Assembly: GCF_040195635.1 (NCBI RefSeq) | Contig: NZ_JBEFTX010000002.1 | Location: forward strand, 372,001-436,000 | Direction of reading: 5' to 3' | DNA: 64,000 nucleotides | Origin: Thermasporomyces sp040195635 | GTDB taxonomy: Bacteria; Actinomycetota; Actinomycetes; Propionibacteriales; Actinopolymorphaceae | Part shown: piece after piece, positions 1 through 8,597 of the stretch | Layout: each line of letters starts with the position of its first letter | How positions within the stretch are numbered: position 1 is the stretch's first letter | Position numbers and translations under genes: made by a program | Notes under the pieces: generated by a model | The model's database searches: none | Told to the model about the DNA's origin: nothing | Seen by the model: the letters and a program-made list of their open reading frames with translations, nothing else

Positions 1-415
1 AGGGCTTGGCCGGGTCGATCACCCAGTACGCCGGGCAGCCGGCACGTTGGAGGCGTTCCCGCTTGAGGAGTAGGTCGATGCCCCGCGTGCTGTCGGAGAG
101 CACCTCTACGGCGAGGGCAGGAGCTGCCGGCAGGTTTCTGTCCGTGAGATCGGCGCTTCGCGCAACGACAACGTCCGGCCGCGGCTCGGTTCCGTTGGCA
201 AGGACGACGCTCAATGGTCCTGGAAACACCTCCATGTCATCGGGGCATGCATCCTGGAGGATACGTACGAGGCGCGTGACAGCGCGTTGGTGAAGTGGCC
301 TTGGGGACGGCGTCACGATGAGTGTCCCGTCGATGAGTTCGTAGCGGTGCCCGTCATCGGGCACCGCCTCGAGATCGGCGCAGGTCAGTGGCCGGCCCAC
401 CGACATAGTGATCAT
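1..415 (-). CDS. Uma2-family putative restriction endonuclease (3' end cut by window)
   Basis: Reading leftwards from an ATG at 415 (MITMSVGRPLTC...; a second ATG at 406) gives an open frame to the window edge, so the C-terminus is missing. The conserved Uma2/DUF820 pattern is visible: an N-terminal segment ending in ELIDG, then TPSPRPLHQRAV with the conserved PSP and H, then EPRPDVVV (catalytic-type PD motif) and LAVEVLSDST (the E-x-V/S motif). These families have a PD-(D/E)XK nuclease fold. Their cellular role is poorly understood, and many copies occur per genome in actinomycetes and cyanobacteria. No partner gene is visible, since fumC lies upstream on the same strand with a separate end 110 bp away. 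Confidence 0.82.
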   Translation of the reverse strand, partial: MITMSVGRPLTCADLEAVPDDGHRYELIDGTLIVTPSPRPLHQRAVTRLVRILQDACPDDMEVFPGPLSVVLANGTEPRPDVVVARSADLTDRNLPAAPALAVEVLSDSTRGIDLLLKRERLQRAGCPAYWVIDPAKP

Positions 416-525
416 CTTGTTCACAGGGCCGGGCCGTGGACTTAGGCGCGCCGTTGTTGGAGGTTCGTCGGCATAGAAGGCGACGAACATCCAACAAGCC
501 GGGGCCGGTGCGGCCGCCGGCACCC

Positions 526-1920
526 TCAGGGGTGGGTCATGGACAAGACGTCGAGCGCGGCGTCAAGCTGGTCCTCGGTGAGGTCGCCCCGCTCCACATA
601 ACCCTGCTCCAGCACGACCTGCTTGATGGTCTTGCGTTCCGTCAAGGCGGTCTTGACAACGCGCGCGGCGTTCTCGTAGCCGATGTAGCGGTTGAGCGGC
701 GTCACGATGGATGGCGAGGACTCGGCGTACTCCCGGCAGCGGTCGATGTTCGCCGTGATGCCGGCAACGAGGCGATCGGCGAAGAGCACGCTGATGTTGG
801 AGAGCAGCCGGATCGACTCCAGCAGGTTGCGGGCGATCACCGGCAGCATGACGTTGAGCTCGAAGTCACCCTGCGAGCCACCGAACGCCACCGTCGCGTC
901 GTTGCCGATCACCTGCGCGACGACCTGGCGCGCGGCCTCGCAGATCACCGGGTTCACCTTGCCCGGCATGATGCTCGACCCCGGCTGAAGGTCCGGCAGC
1001 GCGATCTCGCCGAGGCCGGCGCGAGGCCCGGACCCCATCCACCGGATGTCGTTGGCGGCTTTGTAGAGCCCGAGCGCGACGGTACGCAGCTGGCCGGACA
1101 GCTCCACGAGCGAGTCCTGGGCACCCTGCGCCTCGAAGTGGTTGCGGGCTTCGGTGAGCGGCAGACCGGTGGCGGCGACGAGTTCCTCGATCACCTTCGC
1201 CGCAAAGCCTGGCGGGGTGTTGATGCCGGTGCCCACCGCGGTGCCGCCGAGCGCCAGCTCAGCCACCCTGGGCAGACACGCCTGCACGCGCTCGATGCCG
1301 TAACGGATCTGCGCGGCGTAGCCGCCGAACTCCTGGCCGAGGGTGACCGGCGTCGCGTCCATCAGATGCGTACGCCCGGACTTCACCACGGAAGCGAACT
1401 CCGCCGCCTTCGCCTCGAACGCCTCCGCCAGATGGGTGAGGGCGGGCAGCAGGTCCTCGACGACGGCGTACGTCGCGGCGATGTGGATCGACGACGGGAA
1501 CACGTCGTTGCTCGACTGCGAGGCATTGACATGGTCGTTCGGGTGCACCGGCTGGCCGAGCGCCTCGGTGGCGAGCGAGGCGAGAACCTCGTTGGTGTTC
1601 ATGTTGCTCGACGTGCCCGAGCCGGTCTGGAACACGTCGATCGGGAAGTGGTCGTCGTGGACGCCGGAGGCCACCAGCGCGGCGGCTCCCTGGATCGCCT
1701 TCGCGATGTCGGGGTCGAGCACCCCCAGCTCGGCGTTGACCTTGGCCGCGGAACCCTTGATGAGCGCGAGCGCGCGGATGTGGTGGCTTTCCAGCGTGGC
1801 GCCGGAGATGGGAAAGTTCTCGACCGCACGCTGGGTCTGCGCGCGCCACTTGGCGTGGACGGGCACGCGGACCTCGCCCATCGTGTCGTGTTCGATGCGG
1901 TAATCCTGCTGCTCGACCAT
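526..1920 (-). CDS. fumC: Class II fumarate hydratase
   Basis: A 464-residue enzyme that interconverts fumarate and malate in the TCA cycle, cytoplasmic homotetramer. The frame runs further upstream, but the ATG at 1920 (MVEQQDYRIEHD) matches the usual N-terminus. Landmarks: GSGTSSNMN near residue 100, the SSNDVFPSSIH substrate loop near 136, the catalytic-site THLMDATP near 184-191 with His185, and the fumarase/aspartase signature GSSIMPGKVNP at about 314-324. Full length for FumC. It is divergent from a citrate synthase-like gene with only 52 bp between starts, so the two TCA-type genes probably share a promoter region. Confidence 0.97.
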   Translation of the reverse strand: MVEQQDYRIEHDTMGEVRVPVHAKWRAQTQRAVENFPISGATLESHHIRALALIKGSAAKVNAELGVLDPDIAKAIQGAAALVASGVHDDHFPIDVFQTGSGTSSNMNTNEVLASLATEALGQPVHPNDHVNASQSSNDVFPSSIHIAATYAVVEDLLPALTHLAEAFEAKAAEFASVVKSGRTHLMDATPVTLGQEFGGYAAQIRYGIERVQACLPRVAELALGGTAVGTGINTPPGFAAKVIEELVAATGLPLTEARNHFEAQGAQDSLVELSGQLRTVALGLYKAANDIRWMGSGPRAGLGEIALPDLQPGSSIMPGKVNPVICEAARQVVAQVIGNDATVAFGGSQGDFELNVMLPVIARNLLESIRLLSNISVLFADRLVAGITANIDRCREYAESSPSIVTPLNRYIGYENAARVVKTALTERKTIKQVVLEQGYVERGDLTEDQLDAALDVLSMTHP

Positions 1921-1972
1921 GGACCCGACTCTATTCCGCGTCCGACCGTCGGGATGTGGTGAGGTTACCGGT

Positions 1973-3202
1973 GTGACGAAAGCCTCGCGGTGGCTCACGA
2001 CCCGGCAGGCGGCCGACCTGCTCGGCGTGAAGCCGGAGACGGTGTACGCCTACGTGAGCCGGGGCGCGCTGACCCGGCAGCGCGGCGAGGACCGGCGTTC
2101 GTCCCGGTTCGACCGGATCGAGGTCGAACGCCTGGCGGCCCGCCACCGCCGCGGTGGCCGGGCGGGAGCGCTCGAGGTGGTGATCGACACCGAGCTGACG
2201 ATGCTCGACCCCGTGGGTGCGCTGTACTACCGGGGCCACGACGCGATCGAGTTGGCGCGTACGACGCACTTCGAGGACGTCGCCGAGCTGCTCTGGGATG
2301 TCGCACCGGCAAAGGTTGGACGGCGGCGGCGCGAGGGCGACTGGCAGGCGCGGGCGGCGGCGGTCCGGGTGGCCCGGCAGGCACAGAACGCCCTTCCGGC
2401 GTCGGCCCGTCCCATCGACCGGATGCGGGTCATCGTCGCGGCGCTCGCGGCGTGTGATCCACTGCGGGACGACCGCAGACCCGAGGCCGTGGTGGCGGCG
2501 ACGCGGGGGCTGATCGCCGCGACGGTCGACGCGCTGCCGGAGCGAACGCCGCCGCAGGGGTCGTCGATCGCCTCCCGGCTGTGGTCACGGCTGTCCGACC
2601 GCCCGGCGAGACGCGGCGAGATCCGGGCGCTCGACGCCGCGCTGGTCCTGCTGGCCGACCACGAACTCCCCGCCTCGACGCTCGCCGCCCGGGTCGCGGC
2701 CTCCGTGTGGGCCGATCCGTACCTCGTCGTGCTGACCGGACTTGCGACGGGGGGAGGGGTTCTGCACGCGGCGAGCGTGACCACGGTGGAGACGCTGGTG
2801 CGCGAGGCCGCCGAGGATGGTCCGTCGGGCGTCGCCCAGCTCGTCGGTGACCGACTCCGGGGTGGCGAGCGACTGCCGGGGTTCGGCCACGCCGTCTACA
2901 CCGGACGCGATCCGCGCGCCGACGCGCTGCTCGACCTGGTGCGACGTGCGGGCCCGAAGAGCGCGGTCGACGCGTCCGTTGCGGAGCTCCTGGCCCTCGC
3001 CGGCCGGTACGACGGACCCGCGCCGAACGTCGACTTCGGTCTGGGCACCTACGTTGTCAAGGCTGGGTTGACACCGGGTTCCGGTGAGGCGATCTTCCTG
3101 TTGGCGCGCGTCGTGGGGATGATCGCCCACGCGCTGGAGGAGTACCCGCACCGCCTGCGATTCCGGCCGCGTGCGCTGTATACCGGGCCAGCACCGAAGT
3201 GA
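1973..3202 (+). CDS. Citrate synthase family protein with N-terminal helix-turn-helix
   Basis: About 409 residues. The GTG at 1973 is preceded by a GAGG-type ribosome binding site; upstream in-frame codons overlap the fumC start. Residues about 8-30 (TTRQAADLLGVKPETVYAYV) form a MerR/excisionase-type helix-turn-helix. After a short linker comes a complete citrate synthase fold. All three catalytic positions can be seen: GGVLHAAS (first His), GFGHAVYTGRDPRA (second His) and PNVDFG (Asp). Citrate synthases with a DNA-binding-like N-terminus are known in actinomycetes. Whether the domain binds DNA or the protein makes citrate or 2-methylcitrate cannot be told from sequence. A hairpin directly follows the stop. 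Its partner-type citrate synthase lies 1 kb downstream on the other strand. Confidence 0.88.
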   Translation: MTKASRWLTTRQAADLLGVKPETVYAYVSRGALTRQRGEDRRSSRFDRIEVERLAARHRRGGRAGALEVVIDTELTMLDPVGALYYRGHDAIELARTTHFEDVAELLWDVAPAKVGRRRREGDWQARAAAVRVARQAQNALPASARPIDRMRVIVAALAACDPLRDDRRPEAVVAATRGLIAATVDALPERTPPQGSSIASRLWSRLSDRPARRGEIRALDAALVLLADHELPASTLAARVAASVWADPYLVVLTGLATGGGVLHAASVTTVETLVREAAEDGPSGVAQLVGDRLRGGERLPGFGHAVYTGRDPRADALLDLVRRAGPKSAVDASVAELLALAGRYDGPAPNVDFGLGTYVVKAGLTPGSGEAIFLLARVVGMIAHALEEYPHRLRFRPRALYTGPAPK

Positions 3203-3205
3203 TCA

Positions 3206-3230
3206 GGCCTGCGTGATCATGCCGCAGGCC
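3206..3230 (+). terminator. Hairpin after HTH-citrate synthase gene
   Basis: GGCCTGCG at 3206-3213 pairs perfectly with CGCAGGCC at 3223-3230 around a 9-nt loop (TGATCATGC). It begins 3 bp after the stop codon. There is no T-run, as is usual for terminators in high-GC actinomycetes. Confidence 0.6.
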
Positions 3231-3363
3231 CGCGAACGCGCGGGCCAGTCCGGCTCCGCCGTCCGCCCCGGCTCCCGCGAACCATGGCAGGGACAACGCC
3301 GTACTGGGGGTGCGGCCAACCAGCCGCCATGTCATTCGCACAGCCACGACGAAAGGACCTCCG

Positions 3364-4115
3364 ATGCTTCGGCGTACGACGTTGGTCATGGCGTTCGCTG
3401 TTGGCGCGCTCGCGACAGGGCTCGCCGTCACCGTTCCTGACAAGGGCACCCCCTCAACCTGGTCGCCGCACAGGACGGTCAGCTGACGCCCGCCAAGCCC
3501 ACCACGTTCACTGTTGTCACACCCGGTAAGGCGAAAGCCCCCACGACGAGCCCGGTGACTCCGGTCAAGGTCGGCAGGTTGGTCACCTCCACGCCACGCC
3601 CGCGACGCCTGCCAAGGTCGGTCAGTTCAAGACGATCCAGCTGGGAGATCACTCCGACGCAGGCGAGAAGGGCCCGCATCAACCCGAACCTGCTCGGTCA
3701 GCTCAAGCAGATCCCCATCACCCGTCAGGTTCCCACGGGCACCTGTGAGATCAGCGGTGGTGGCGGACTCTTCAACAATCCTCATGACTTCGACGTCTCT
3801 GGCACCGCGTGGTACCGGACCGTGCCCGGGTCACCCGGCTTCTACGAGTGGTTCCAGTTCGCGTACAAACTCGACGGATTCGGGGTCGGCACCGGCGACC
3901 ACAGCAACGCGAGCATCCGTATGCACCAAGCGGGAACGCCGAAGTTCGAGAACGTCTCGCCCAATGACCGGCGACTGGGAATGTGGTACTACGTCACACC
4001 CACCTCTCCGGTCTACACCAGGACGACCAGTTCGGTGAACCTCGAGTCCACCGGCACCTTCGACCGGTCCAGGCGGGACGACCCCAACTGCACCGCACGC
4101 ACCGGCCGGCTGTGA
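3364..4115 (+). pseudogene. Secreted protein of unknown function, disrupted by frameshifts
   Basis: An ATG at 3364 starts a typical Sec signal peptide (MLRRTTLVMAFAVGALATGL...), but this frame stops at 3486. Protein-like sequence continues in a second frame (about 3445-3580, rich in T/P/K, ending TPVKVG), then in a third frame (about 3590-3670, TPAKVGQFKTIQLGDHSD), and returns to the second frame from about 3670 to the stop at 4115 (INPNLLGQLKQIPITRQ...). The last part (about 145 residues, with GTAWYRTVPGSPGFYEWFQF) is a continuous globular-looking domain with no family I recognise. At least three shifts are needed to join the pieces, so this is either a decayed gene or a stretch with sequence errors. 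A 13-bp hairpin lies just downstream. Confidence 0.6.
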
Positions 4116-4141
4116 GCGACACCAGAAGAAAACCAGTAGAC

Positions 4142-4176
4142 CGAACCGGAGGCGGACAGCGGTCGCCTCCGGTTCG
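4142..4176. terminator. Strong hairpin between convergent genes
   Basis: CGAACCGGAGGCG (4142-4154) is a perfect 13-bp inverted match to 4164-4176, with a 9-nt loop. It sits between the frameshifted secreted-protein gene (+) and the second citrate synthase (-), so it can serve both directions. Confidence 0.75.
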
Positions 4177-4267
4177 CGTGCGTGGGAAGGGACAATCGTC
4201 GGCGGCCGCCTCGACGGGAGTGGCCCAGCTGTCAGCCGGCCAGGGAACCAAGGCCGGGTCCCTCCGC

Positions 4268-5440
4268 TCAGGCGGAGGCGGGAACGGGCTGTGGGGGCGG
4301 CGGGCCCACGTAACGCGCGCCAGGGCGGATGATCTTGCGTTCCCGGGCCTGTTCGAGGATGTGGGCGCACCAGCCGATCACCCGGCTGGACGCGAACGTC
4401 GGAGTGAACATCTCCCGCGGAAGCCCACAGTCTTCCATCACGACGCCTGCGTAGAACTCGACATTGGTGTACAGCCCGCGTTCGGGCTTGAGCTCTGCCA
4501 GGAGATCGAGCACGCGCGCTTCGACCTCGACCGCGAAATCCACGCGCTGCCCGCCCAACTGGTGTGCGGTGTCACGCAGCAGCCGTGACCGCGGATCCTC
4601 CGTGCGATAGACCGCGTGTCCGAATCCCATGATGCGTTCGCCACTTGTGATCTGCTCGCGGAGGTAGGAGTCGATGCGTTCCGGCGTACCGATCGCGTCG
4701 AGCAGGTCCAGCGCGCGGCTCGGCGCACCTCCATGCAGCGGACCGGACAGCGCGCCGACCGCACCGACCACACACGCCGCGACGTCGGCGCCGGTGGAGG
4801 CGATCACCCGGGCAGTGAACGTCGATGCGTTGAACCCGTGGTCGATGGTCGAGATGAGGTAGCGCTCGATCGCTTGGGCGTGCTGTTCGGAGGGCTCCAC
4901 GCCGGTGAGCATGAACAGATAGTTCGCGGCGTACGACAGATCATCGCGTGGTGGGACCGGTTCCAGGTCCTTGCCGAGGCGGTGCTGGGCGGCGAGGAGG
5001 GTCGGCACCTGGGCGCAGATGCGCAACGCGTCGGCACGGCGGGCGGGTTCGTCCAGGTCCCACAGCGGGCGGAGCCCGTCCGCGGCACCGGACAGCGACA
5101 GTGCGGTGCGCAACCCGTCGAGTGGTGCCGGGCGGGTGCGTGCGATGGCCGGCAATGCCGTACGCACGCCGGGAGAAAGGTGCCGCATCGGACGGACCTG
5201 GCGGACGAACTCACCGCGTTGCTGGGCGTCCGGCAACTCTCCCTCGAACAACAGGTGCCACACGTCCTCGACGGTGCGCTGCTCGGCCAGGTCGACGGCG
5301 GAGTACTGCCGGTAGTGGTAGAAGCCCTCCTGTCCGCGGACGTCGCCGATCGTCGTGTCGGTGACCGCAACCCCGGAAAGGCCAGGTGGTACGACGATCG
5401 GTTCGCCGGGCTGGCGCGGCGGACTTCCCGTGGACGGCAT
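4268..5440 (-). CDS. Citrate synthase 2-type protein
   Basis: 390 residues, ATG at 5440 with a GGGAGG ribosome binding site. It is a citrate/2-methylcitrate synthase homologue with GPLHGGA (first catalytic His) and GFGHAVYRTEDPRS (second His). At the third catalytic position, normally NVDF, it reads TNVEFYAG, so Asp is replaced by Glu. I recall the same substitution in the mycobacterial citrate synthase 2 (CitA) group, so it is probably a subfamily trait and not damage. It lacks the DNA-binding-like N-terminus of the neighbour at 1973. The product could be citrate or methylcitrate. A perfect palindrome at 5499-5513 lies 59 bp upstream and may be its operator. Confidence 0.88.
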   Translation of the reverse strand: MPSTGSPPRQPGEPIVVPPGLSGVAVTDTTIGDVRGQEGFYHYRQYSAVDLAEQRTVEDVWHLLFEGELPDAQQRGEFVRQVRPMRHLSPGVRTALPAIARTRPAPLDGLRTALSLSGAADGLRPLWDLDEPARRADALRICAQVPTLLAAQHRLGKDLEPVPPRDDLSYAANYLFMLTGVEPSEQHAQAIERYLISTIDHGFNASTFTARVIASTGADVAACVVGAVGALSGPLHGGAPSRALDLLDAIGTPERIDSYLREQITSGERIMGFGHAVYRTEDPRSRLLRDTAHQLGGQRVDFAVEVEARVLDLLAELKPERGLYTNVEFYAGVVMEDCGLPREMFTPTFASSRVIGWCAHILEQARERKIIRPGARYVGPPPPQPVPASA

Positions 5441-5498
5441 CGCGGACCTCCCTCGTGGATACGACAGAGCGTCCGCCCGCGCTCAATACCTTGTCAAT

Positions 5499-5513
5499 GT
5501 TGATCGCATCAAC
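5499..5513. promoter_or_regulatory. Palindromic candidate operator upstream of citrate synthase 2
   Basis: GTTGAT-CGC-ATCAAC is a perfect 6-bp inverted repeat in an AT-richer pocket of the 119-bp spacer, 59 bp upstream of the ATG at 5440. Its position fits transcription control of the citrate synthase gene. The cognate regulator is unknown. No second copy was seen near the other two citrate synthase genes. Confidence 0.4.
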
Positions 5514-5559
5514 GTAATGATGGTCGTGCGCCTGGAGAGCCGGGTCCACGTGACGAGGC

Positions 5560-6345
5560 TCACGACCGGGCGTCCGTCGCGTGAGCGGCGCTGGCGACGT
5601 AGAGGAAGTAGTCGAACCCGCGGCCTTCCCGAATGACCGGCCGGCGGATCTCCTCGCAGTAGTCGAAGGTCTGCTCCAGCCGGTTGCGGAGCGCGGGCGA
5701 GCGCGTCGCCGACCAGGTGGCGAGCACTCCGCCCGGTCGCAAGGTGCGCTTGACGGTGGCGAGGAACCCGGACTCGTACACCTCTTCGTTGTCCAGGTGG
5801 ACGAGGATGTCCGGCCCGTTGTCGATGTCGAGGGCGACGATGTCGATGCTCGCGTCAGCGCGTTGCGGCAGCCAGCGCCGGATGTCCTCGACGTGCGTAC
5901 GAACCCGAGGGTCGGCGAGGATGCCGTCCGTTGGTGGTATGAGGCCCATGCGGATCCAGGAGACGACGGCCGGCTCGATCTCCACGACGTCGACGCGACC
6001 GACCTGTTCATGGGAGAGCAGTTCACGAACCGTGAAGCCGAGGCCGAGCCCTGCGGCGACGACGCGCAGGGAGTCTCTCGCGGGGTGCCGACCGGGCTCT
6101 GTGGGGGTTGCCACAGCGCGGAGAGCCGCGCTGGCGAGGAGACGTTCGGTCGTGGTCTCCAGGCTGTCCATGATGAAGATGCCGTTGGTGATCAGCTCCC
6201 ACACCTCGCCGGCGTGGTCATCATGGCGCCGGCGCAAGACCACGGAACCGCGCGCACTCTCCGCTCGCGCGATCGTCACCGGGCGGTCGTCGGCACTGTC
6301 TGGCAGGGGTCCACTGCCGTGCGTTGTTGCTGCCACGAACGTCAC
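5560..6345 (-). CDS. Spermidine synthase-like (PABS fold) methyltransferase-type protein
   Basis: 261 residues with a GTG start at 6345 (an internal GTG at 6282 is an alternative). The central part carries a Rossmann pattern seen in polyamine synthase relatives: VVAAGLGLGFTVRELL (nucleotide-binding glycine loop), VDVVEIEPAVVSWI (acidic residue after the second strand), then DIVALDIDNGPDI and LRPGGVLATWSA. Proteins of this kind in actinomycetes are annotated as spermidine synthase-like, but many lack proven aminopropyl transfer, so substrate is unknown. It lies upstream of citrate synthase 2 on the same strand with a 119-bp gap, so probably a separate unit. Confidence 0.75.
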   Translation of the reverse strand: MTFVAATTHGSGPLPDSADDRPVTIARAESARGSVVLRRRHDDHAGEVWELITNGIFIMDSLETTTERLLASAALRAVATPTEPGRHPARDSLRVVAAGLGLGFTVRELLSHEQVGRVDVVEIEPAVVSWIRMGLIPPTDGILADPRVRTHVEDIRRWLPQRADASIDIVALDIDNGPDILVHLDNEEVYESGFLATVKRTLRPGGVLATWSATRSPALRNRLEQTFDYCEEIRRPVIREGRGFDYFLYVASAAHATDARS

Positions 6346-6435
6346 CTTAGGAGGCAGGCGTCGGAGCGCCGCGGGCCAGCCTCAGAGGACCCCGGGGGGC
6401 GTTCGGCCACATGCGGCCGGTCTTTGTCCGGTCCG

Positions 6436-7722
6436 ATGGTGACGATCTCGGCCGGGCAGGGTTTTGCGTTACCCTCGCTGGTCTCGGAGCGACATGCCCA
6501 ACTCCTCGGGGGCCGGGAGGCGATCACCATTTCCGAGGGCCGTGGCAGGCCGATCTTCATTCTGGGGTGCCCGCGGTCGGGGACCACGCTGCTCAGCCTG
6601 ATGCTGCACCGGCATCCGCGGATCGCCATCCCCCCGGAGAACCGGTTCCTGATGCCCGTCTACCTCAAACGGGAGCGCTTCGGCGATCTGGCCGTCGAGG
6701 CGAACCGGCGGGCGCTCGCCGAGATGACTGTCACCTCGGAGTGGTTCGGCGATCTGGGTCTCGACCCGAGCACGATCACGGACCGGATCGTCGACGAGGC
6801 GTGGACCGTCGGATCCGCTGTCGGGCTGGTGCTCCGCGCCTACTCCGATCGCTTCGGCAAGCTCCGTTGGGGAGACAAGCGACCCTATTACCGGACGGCG
6901 ATCTGGCTCATCCGGCGGATGTTCCCCAACGCCCAGTTCGTGCACATCATCCGGGACGGGCGCGACTGCGTTGCCTCGATGAAGTCTGTGCCCCCGTGGG
7001 ATGAGCTCGGATTCAGCGCCCGGGTCCGCGCGTGGACGGAGGCGATCGACCGCGGCAATCGGGCGCGCGACGACCTACCCGCCGACACCTACCACGAGAT
7101 CCAGTACGAAATGCTGGTCGCCGATCCGGAGAAACACCTGAGCACGCTGTGCGAGTTTCTCGACGAACCGTACGACGAGGCGATGCTCAGCCCGGAGCGG
7201 CTCGCGGACACCTTCGTACCAGAGCACCAGACCTGGCACGTCCGGACCCGGCAGGAGGTCTCGACGCGTTCGGTCGGGAGTTTCCGGGACCGGCTGGAGC
7301 CATGGCAGCTTCGCGTCTGCGAGGCCGTGATGGGCGAACGCCTGAGGGAGTACGGCTACGAGTTGACCGGGGCAGGGCCACCGGCGCCGGAAGAACTCGA
7401 GGACTTCTTCACGTACGCGCGGAAGCAGGCTCGCCGGGTGCGTCGGCGGAGACGGCGGGACCGGACGGTCAGCTACCCCTGGCCGGTGGCGGACATGTCG
7501 GTGAGCGAGGCCCAGCTGCACCGCCAGGCATCGGCGTTGAGGAGCGAGGTCGCGAGCCTTGCCAGCCAGCGTGACGATCTGCAGAAGCGGCTCACGAAGG
7601 TCACTGAGTCGCGATCATGGCAGTTGACCGCCCCACTCCGCGCGGCGCACCCCAAGCGGCTCACGTCGGCTGCTCGGAACCGACGCCCCCGAGGCAGTGG
7701 AGGCAGCACCGGACCGCGGTAG
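6436..7722 (+). CDS. Sulfotransferase family protein with C-terminal coiled coil
   Basis: 428 residues from the ATG at 6436 (MVTISAGQGF); no good ribosome binding site is visible, so the start is tentative. The PAPS 5'-phosphosulfate loop FILGCPRSGTTLLSL lies at about residues 41-55. The 3'-phosphate-binding region FVHIIRDGRDCVASM and later Trp/Arg-rich blocks also match sulfotransferases (Sulfotransfer_3 type). From about residue 350 there is a very basic stretch followed by a predicted coiled coil that ends in SRSWQLTAPLR. That terminal motif is familiar from the tails of cell-envelope glycosyltransferases, which hints at a role in modifying a surface glycan. No glycan genes adjoin it. Confidence 0.83.
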   Translation: MVTISAGQGFALPSLVSERHAQLLGGREAITISEGRGRPIFILGCPRSGTTLLSLMLHRHPRIAIPPENRFLMPVYLKRERFGDLAVEANRRALAEMTVTSEWFGDLGLDPSTITDRIVDEAWTVGSAVGLVLRAYSDRFGKLRWGDKRPYYRTAIWLIRRMFPNAQFVHIIRDGRDCVASMKSVPPWDELGFSARVRAWTEAIDRGNRARDDLPADTYHEIQYEMLVADPEKHLSTLCEFLDEPYDEAMLSPERLADTFVPEHQTWHVRTRQEVSTRSVGSFRDRLEPWQLRVCEAVMGERLREYGYELTGAGPPAPEELEDFFTYARKQARRVRRRRRRDRTVSYPWPVADMSVSEAQLHRQASALRSEVASLASQRDDLQKRLTKVTESRSWQLTAPLRAAHPKRLTSAARNRRPRGSGGSTGPR

Positions 7723-7879
7723 CCCATCCAGCCAGTGGTGATCGGCGACTTCGTGGCACGGGACTCGGCGGAGGTTGCTCCAGGTCGGTCACCGTCGCGC
7801 GCATGGCCTAACCTCGACCTTGGCGGTGGCCCTTCGGCGAGGCCGTTGGGGTCCACCAGGGCGACAGGAGCGGCTTGCG

Positions 7880-8539
7880 ATGGCACCTACGGGCGATGCG
7901 CGCCAGTGGTTGGCGGGTGGGGTGGGAGACCTCCGCGCGTCCGACGCCGACCGCGAACGTACGGCGGACATGCTGCGCCACGCCGTCGCCGAAGGGCGCC
8001 TCGACATCATCGAGCTCGAAGAGCGGCTCGAACGGACATTCGCGGCGAAGACGTACGGCGAACTGGCGCTCGTGACGACCGACCTCCCGGTCGGTGAGCC
8101 CGGCGCCGCCGCGACCAGCAGGCGCGCCGGGCGTGGCCGGCAGCGTCCCGCGGTGGCAGGCGTCCCAGGCCCGCTGACCGTGCCCGGTCCGCCCGAGATC
8201 ACCGCCATCCTGAAGGACGAGAAACTCGGCGGACGTTGGCTGGTCCCGCCGCGGGTCACCATCCGCGCCCTGCTCGGCAAGGTCACCCTGGACTTCACCG
8301 ACGCGGTGATCCCGCACGAGGTGGTGCTGGACGTGGCGATGGGTCTCGCCCAGCTCACGCTCGTCGTGCCGGACGACATCGCGGTGGAGTTCGAACGAGG
8401 TACGCAGGTCATGGTGAGCCGCAAGGACCGAAGTCGTGGACAACCCGCGCCCGGGACCCCGCGCATCCGCGTGCGCGGGCTCGTCGTCGCCGCTGAGCTG
8501 CTCGCACGCCCGCCGAAGCGCCGCTGGTTCCGGCGTTGA
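7880..8539 (+). CDS. DUF1707 domain protein with LiaF-like C-terminal domain
   Basis: 219 residues, ATG at 7880 with GGAG 9 bp upstream. The N-terminal 60 residues contain the DUF1707 core (RASDADRERTADMLRHAVAEGRL and the following LEERLER...TDLP). After a basic, proline-rich linker comes a beta-rich region resembling the cell-wall-stress LiaF C-terminus (an ITAILKDEK start and repeated VTLDF/VVLDVAMG strands). There is no membrane segment, so it is probably cytosolic or membrane-associated through partners. The function of the family is unknown; it is widespread in actinomycetes. Convergent with glpX, 58 bp between stops. Confidence 0.82.
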   Translation: MAPTGDARQWLAGGVGDLRASDADRERTADMLRHAVAEGRLDIIELEERLERTFAAKTYGELALVTTDLPVGEPGAAATSRRAGRGRQRPAVAGVPGPLTVPGPPEITAILKDEKLGGRWLVPPRVTIRALLGKVTLDFTDAVIPHEVVLDVAMGLAQLTLVVPDDIAVEFERGTQVMVSRKDRSRGQPAPGTPRIRVRGLVVAAELLARPPKRRWFRR

Positions 8540-8597
8540 CGCGGCGCCCGCGCAAACCGCCCGAGCGCGGGGTGGTTGACGCCCTGCCGCCGTTGGC

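Noticed and set aside
436..1962. A 508-codon open frame on the plus strand across fumC
   Set aside because: It is antisense to an intact fumC with all signatures. Its composition (Arg/Gly/Asp/His-rich) is that of a shadow frame in high-GC DNA, and it has no recognisable domain.
4268..5440. Loss of citrate synthase activity because of the Asp-to-Glu change
   Set aside because: All other motifs are intact and, from memory, the same change occurs in a recognised actinobacterial citrate synthase 2 group, so inactivation is not a safe conclusion.
5581..6435. N-terminal extension of the sulfotransferase to 713 residues
   Set aside because: The extension is antisense to the spermidine synthase-like gene. 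The PAPS loop sits at the expected distance from the ATG at 6436.
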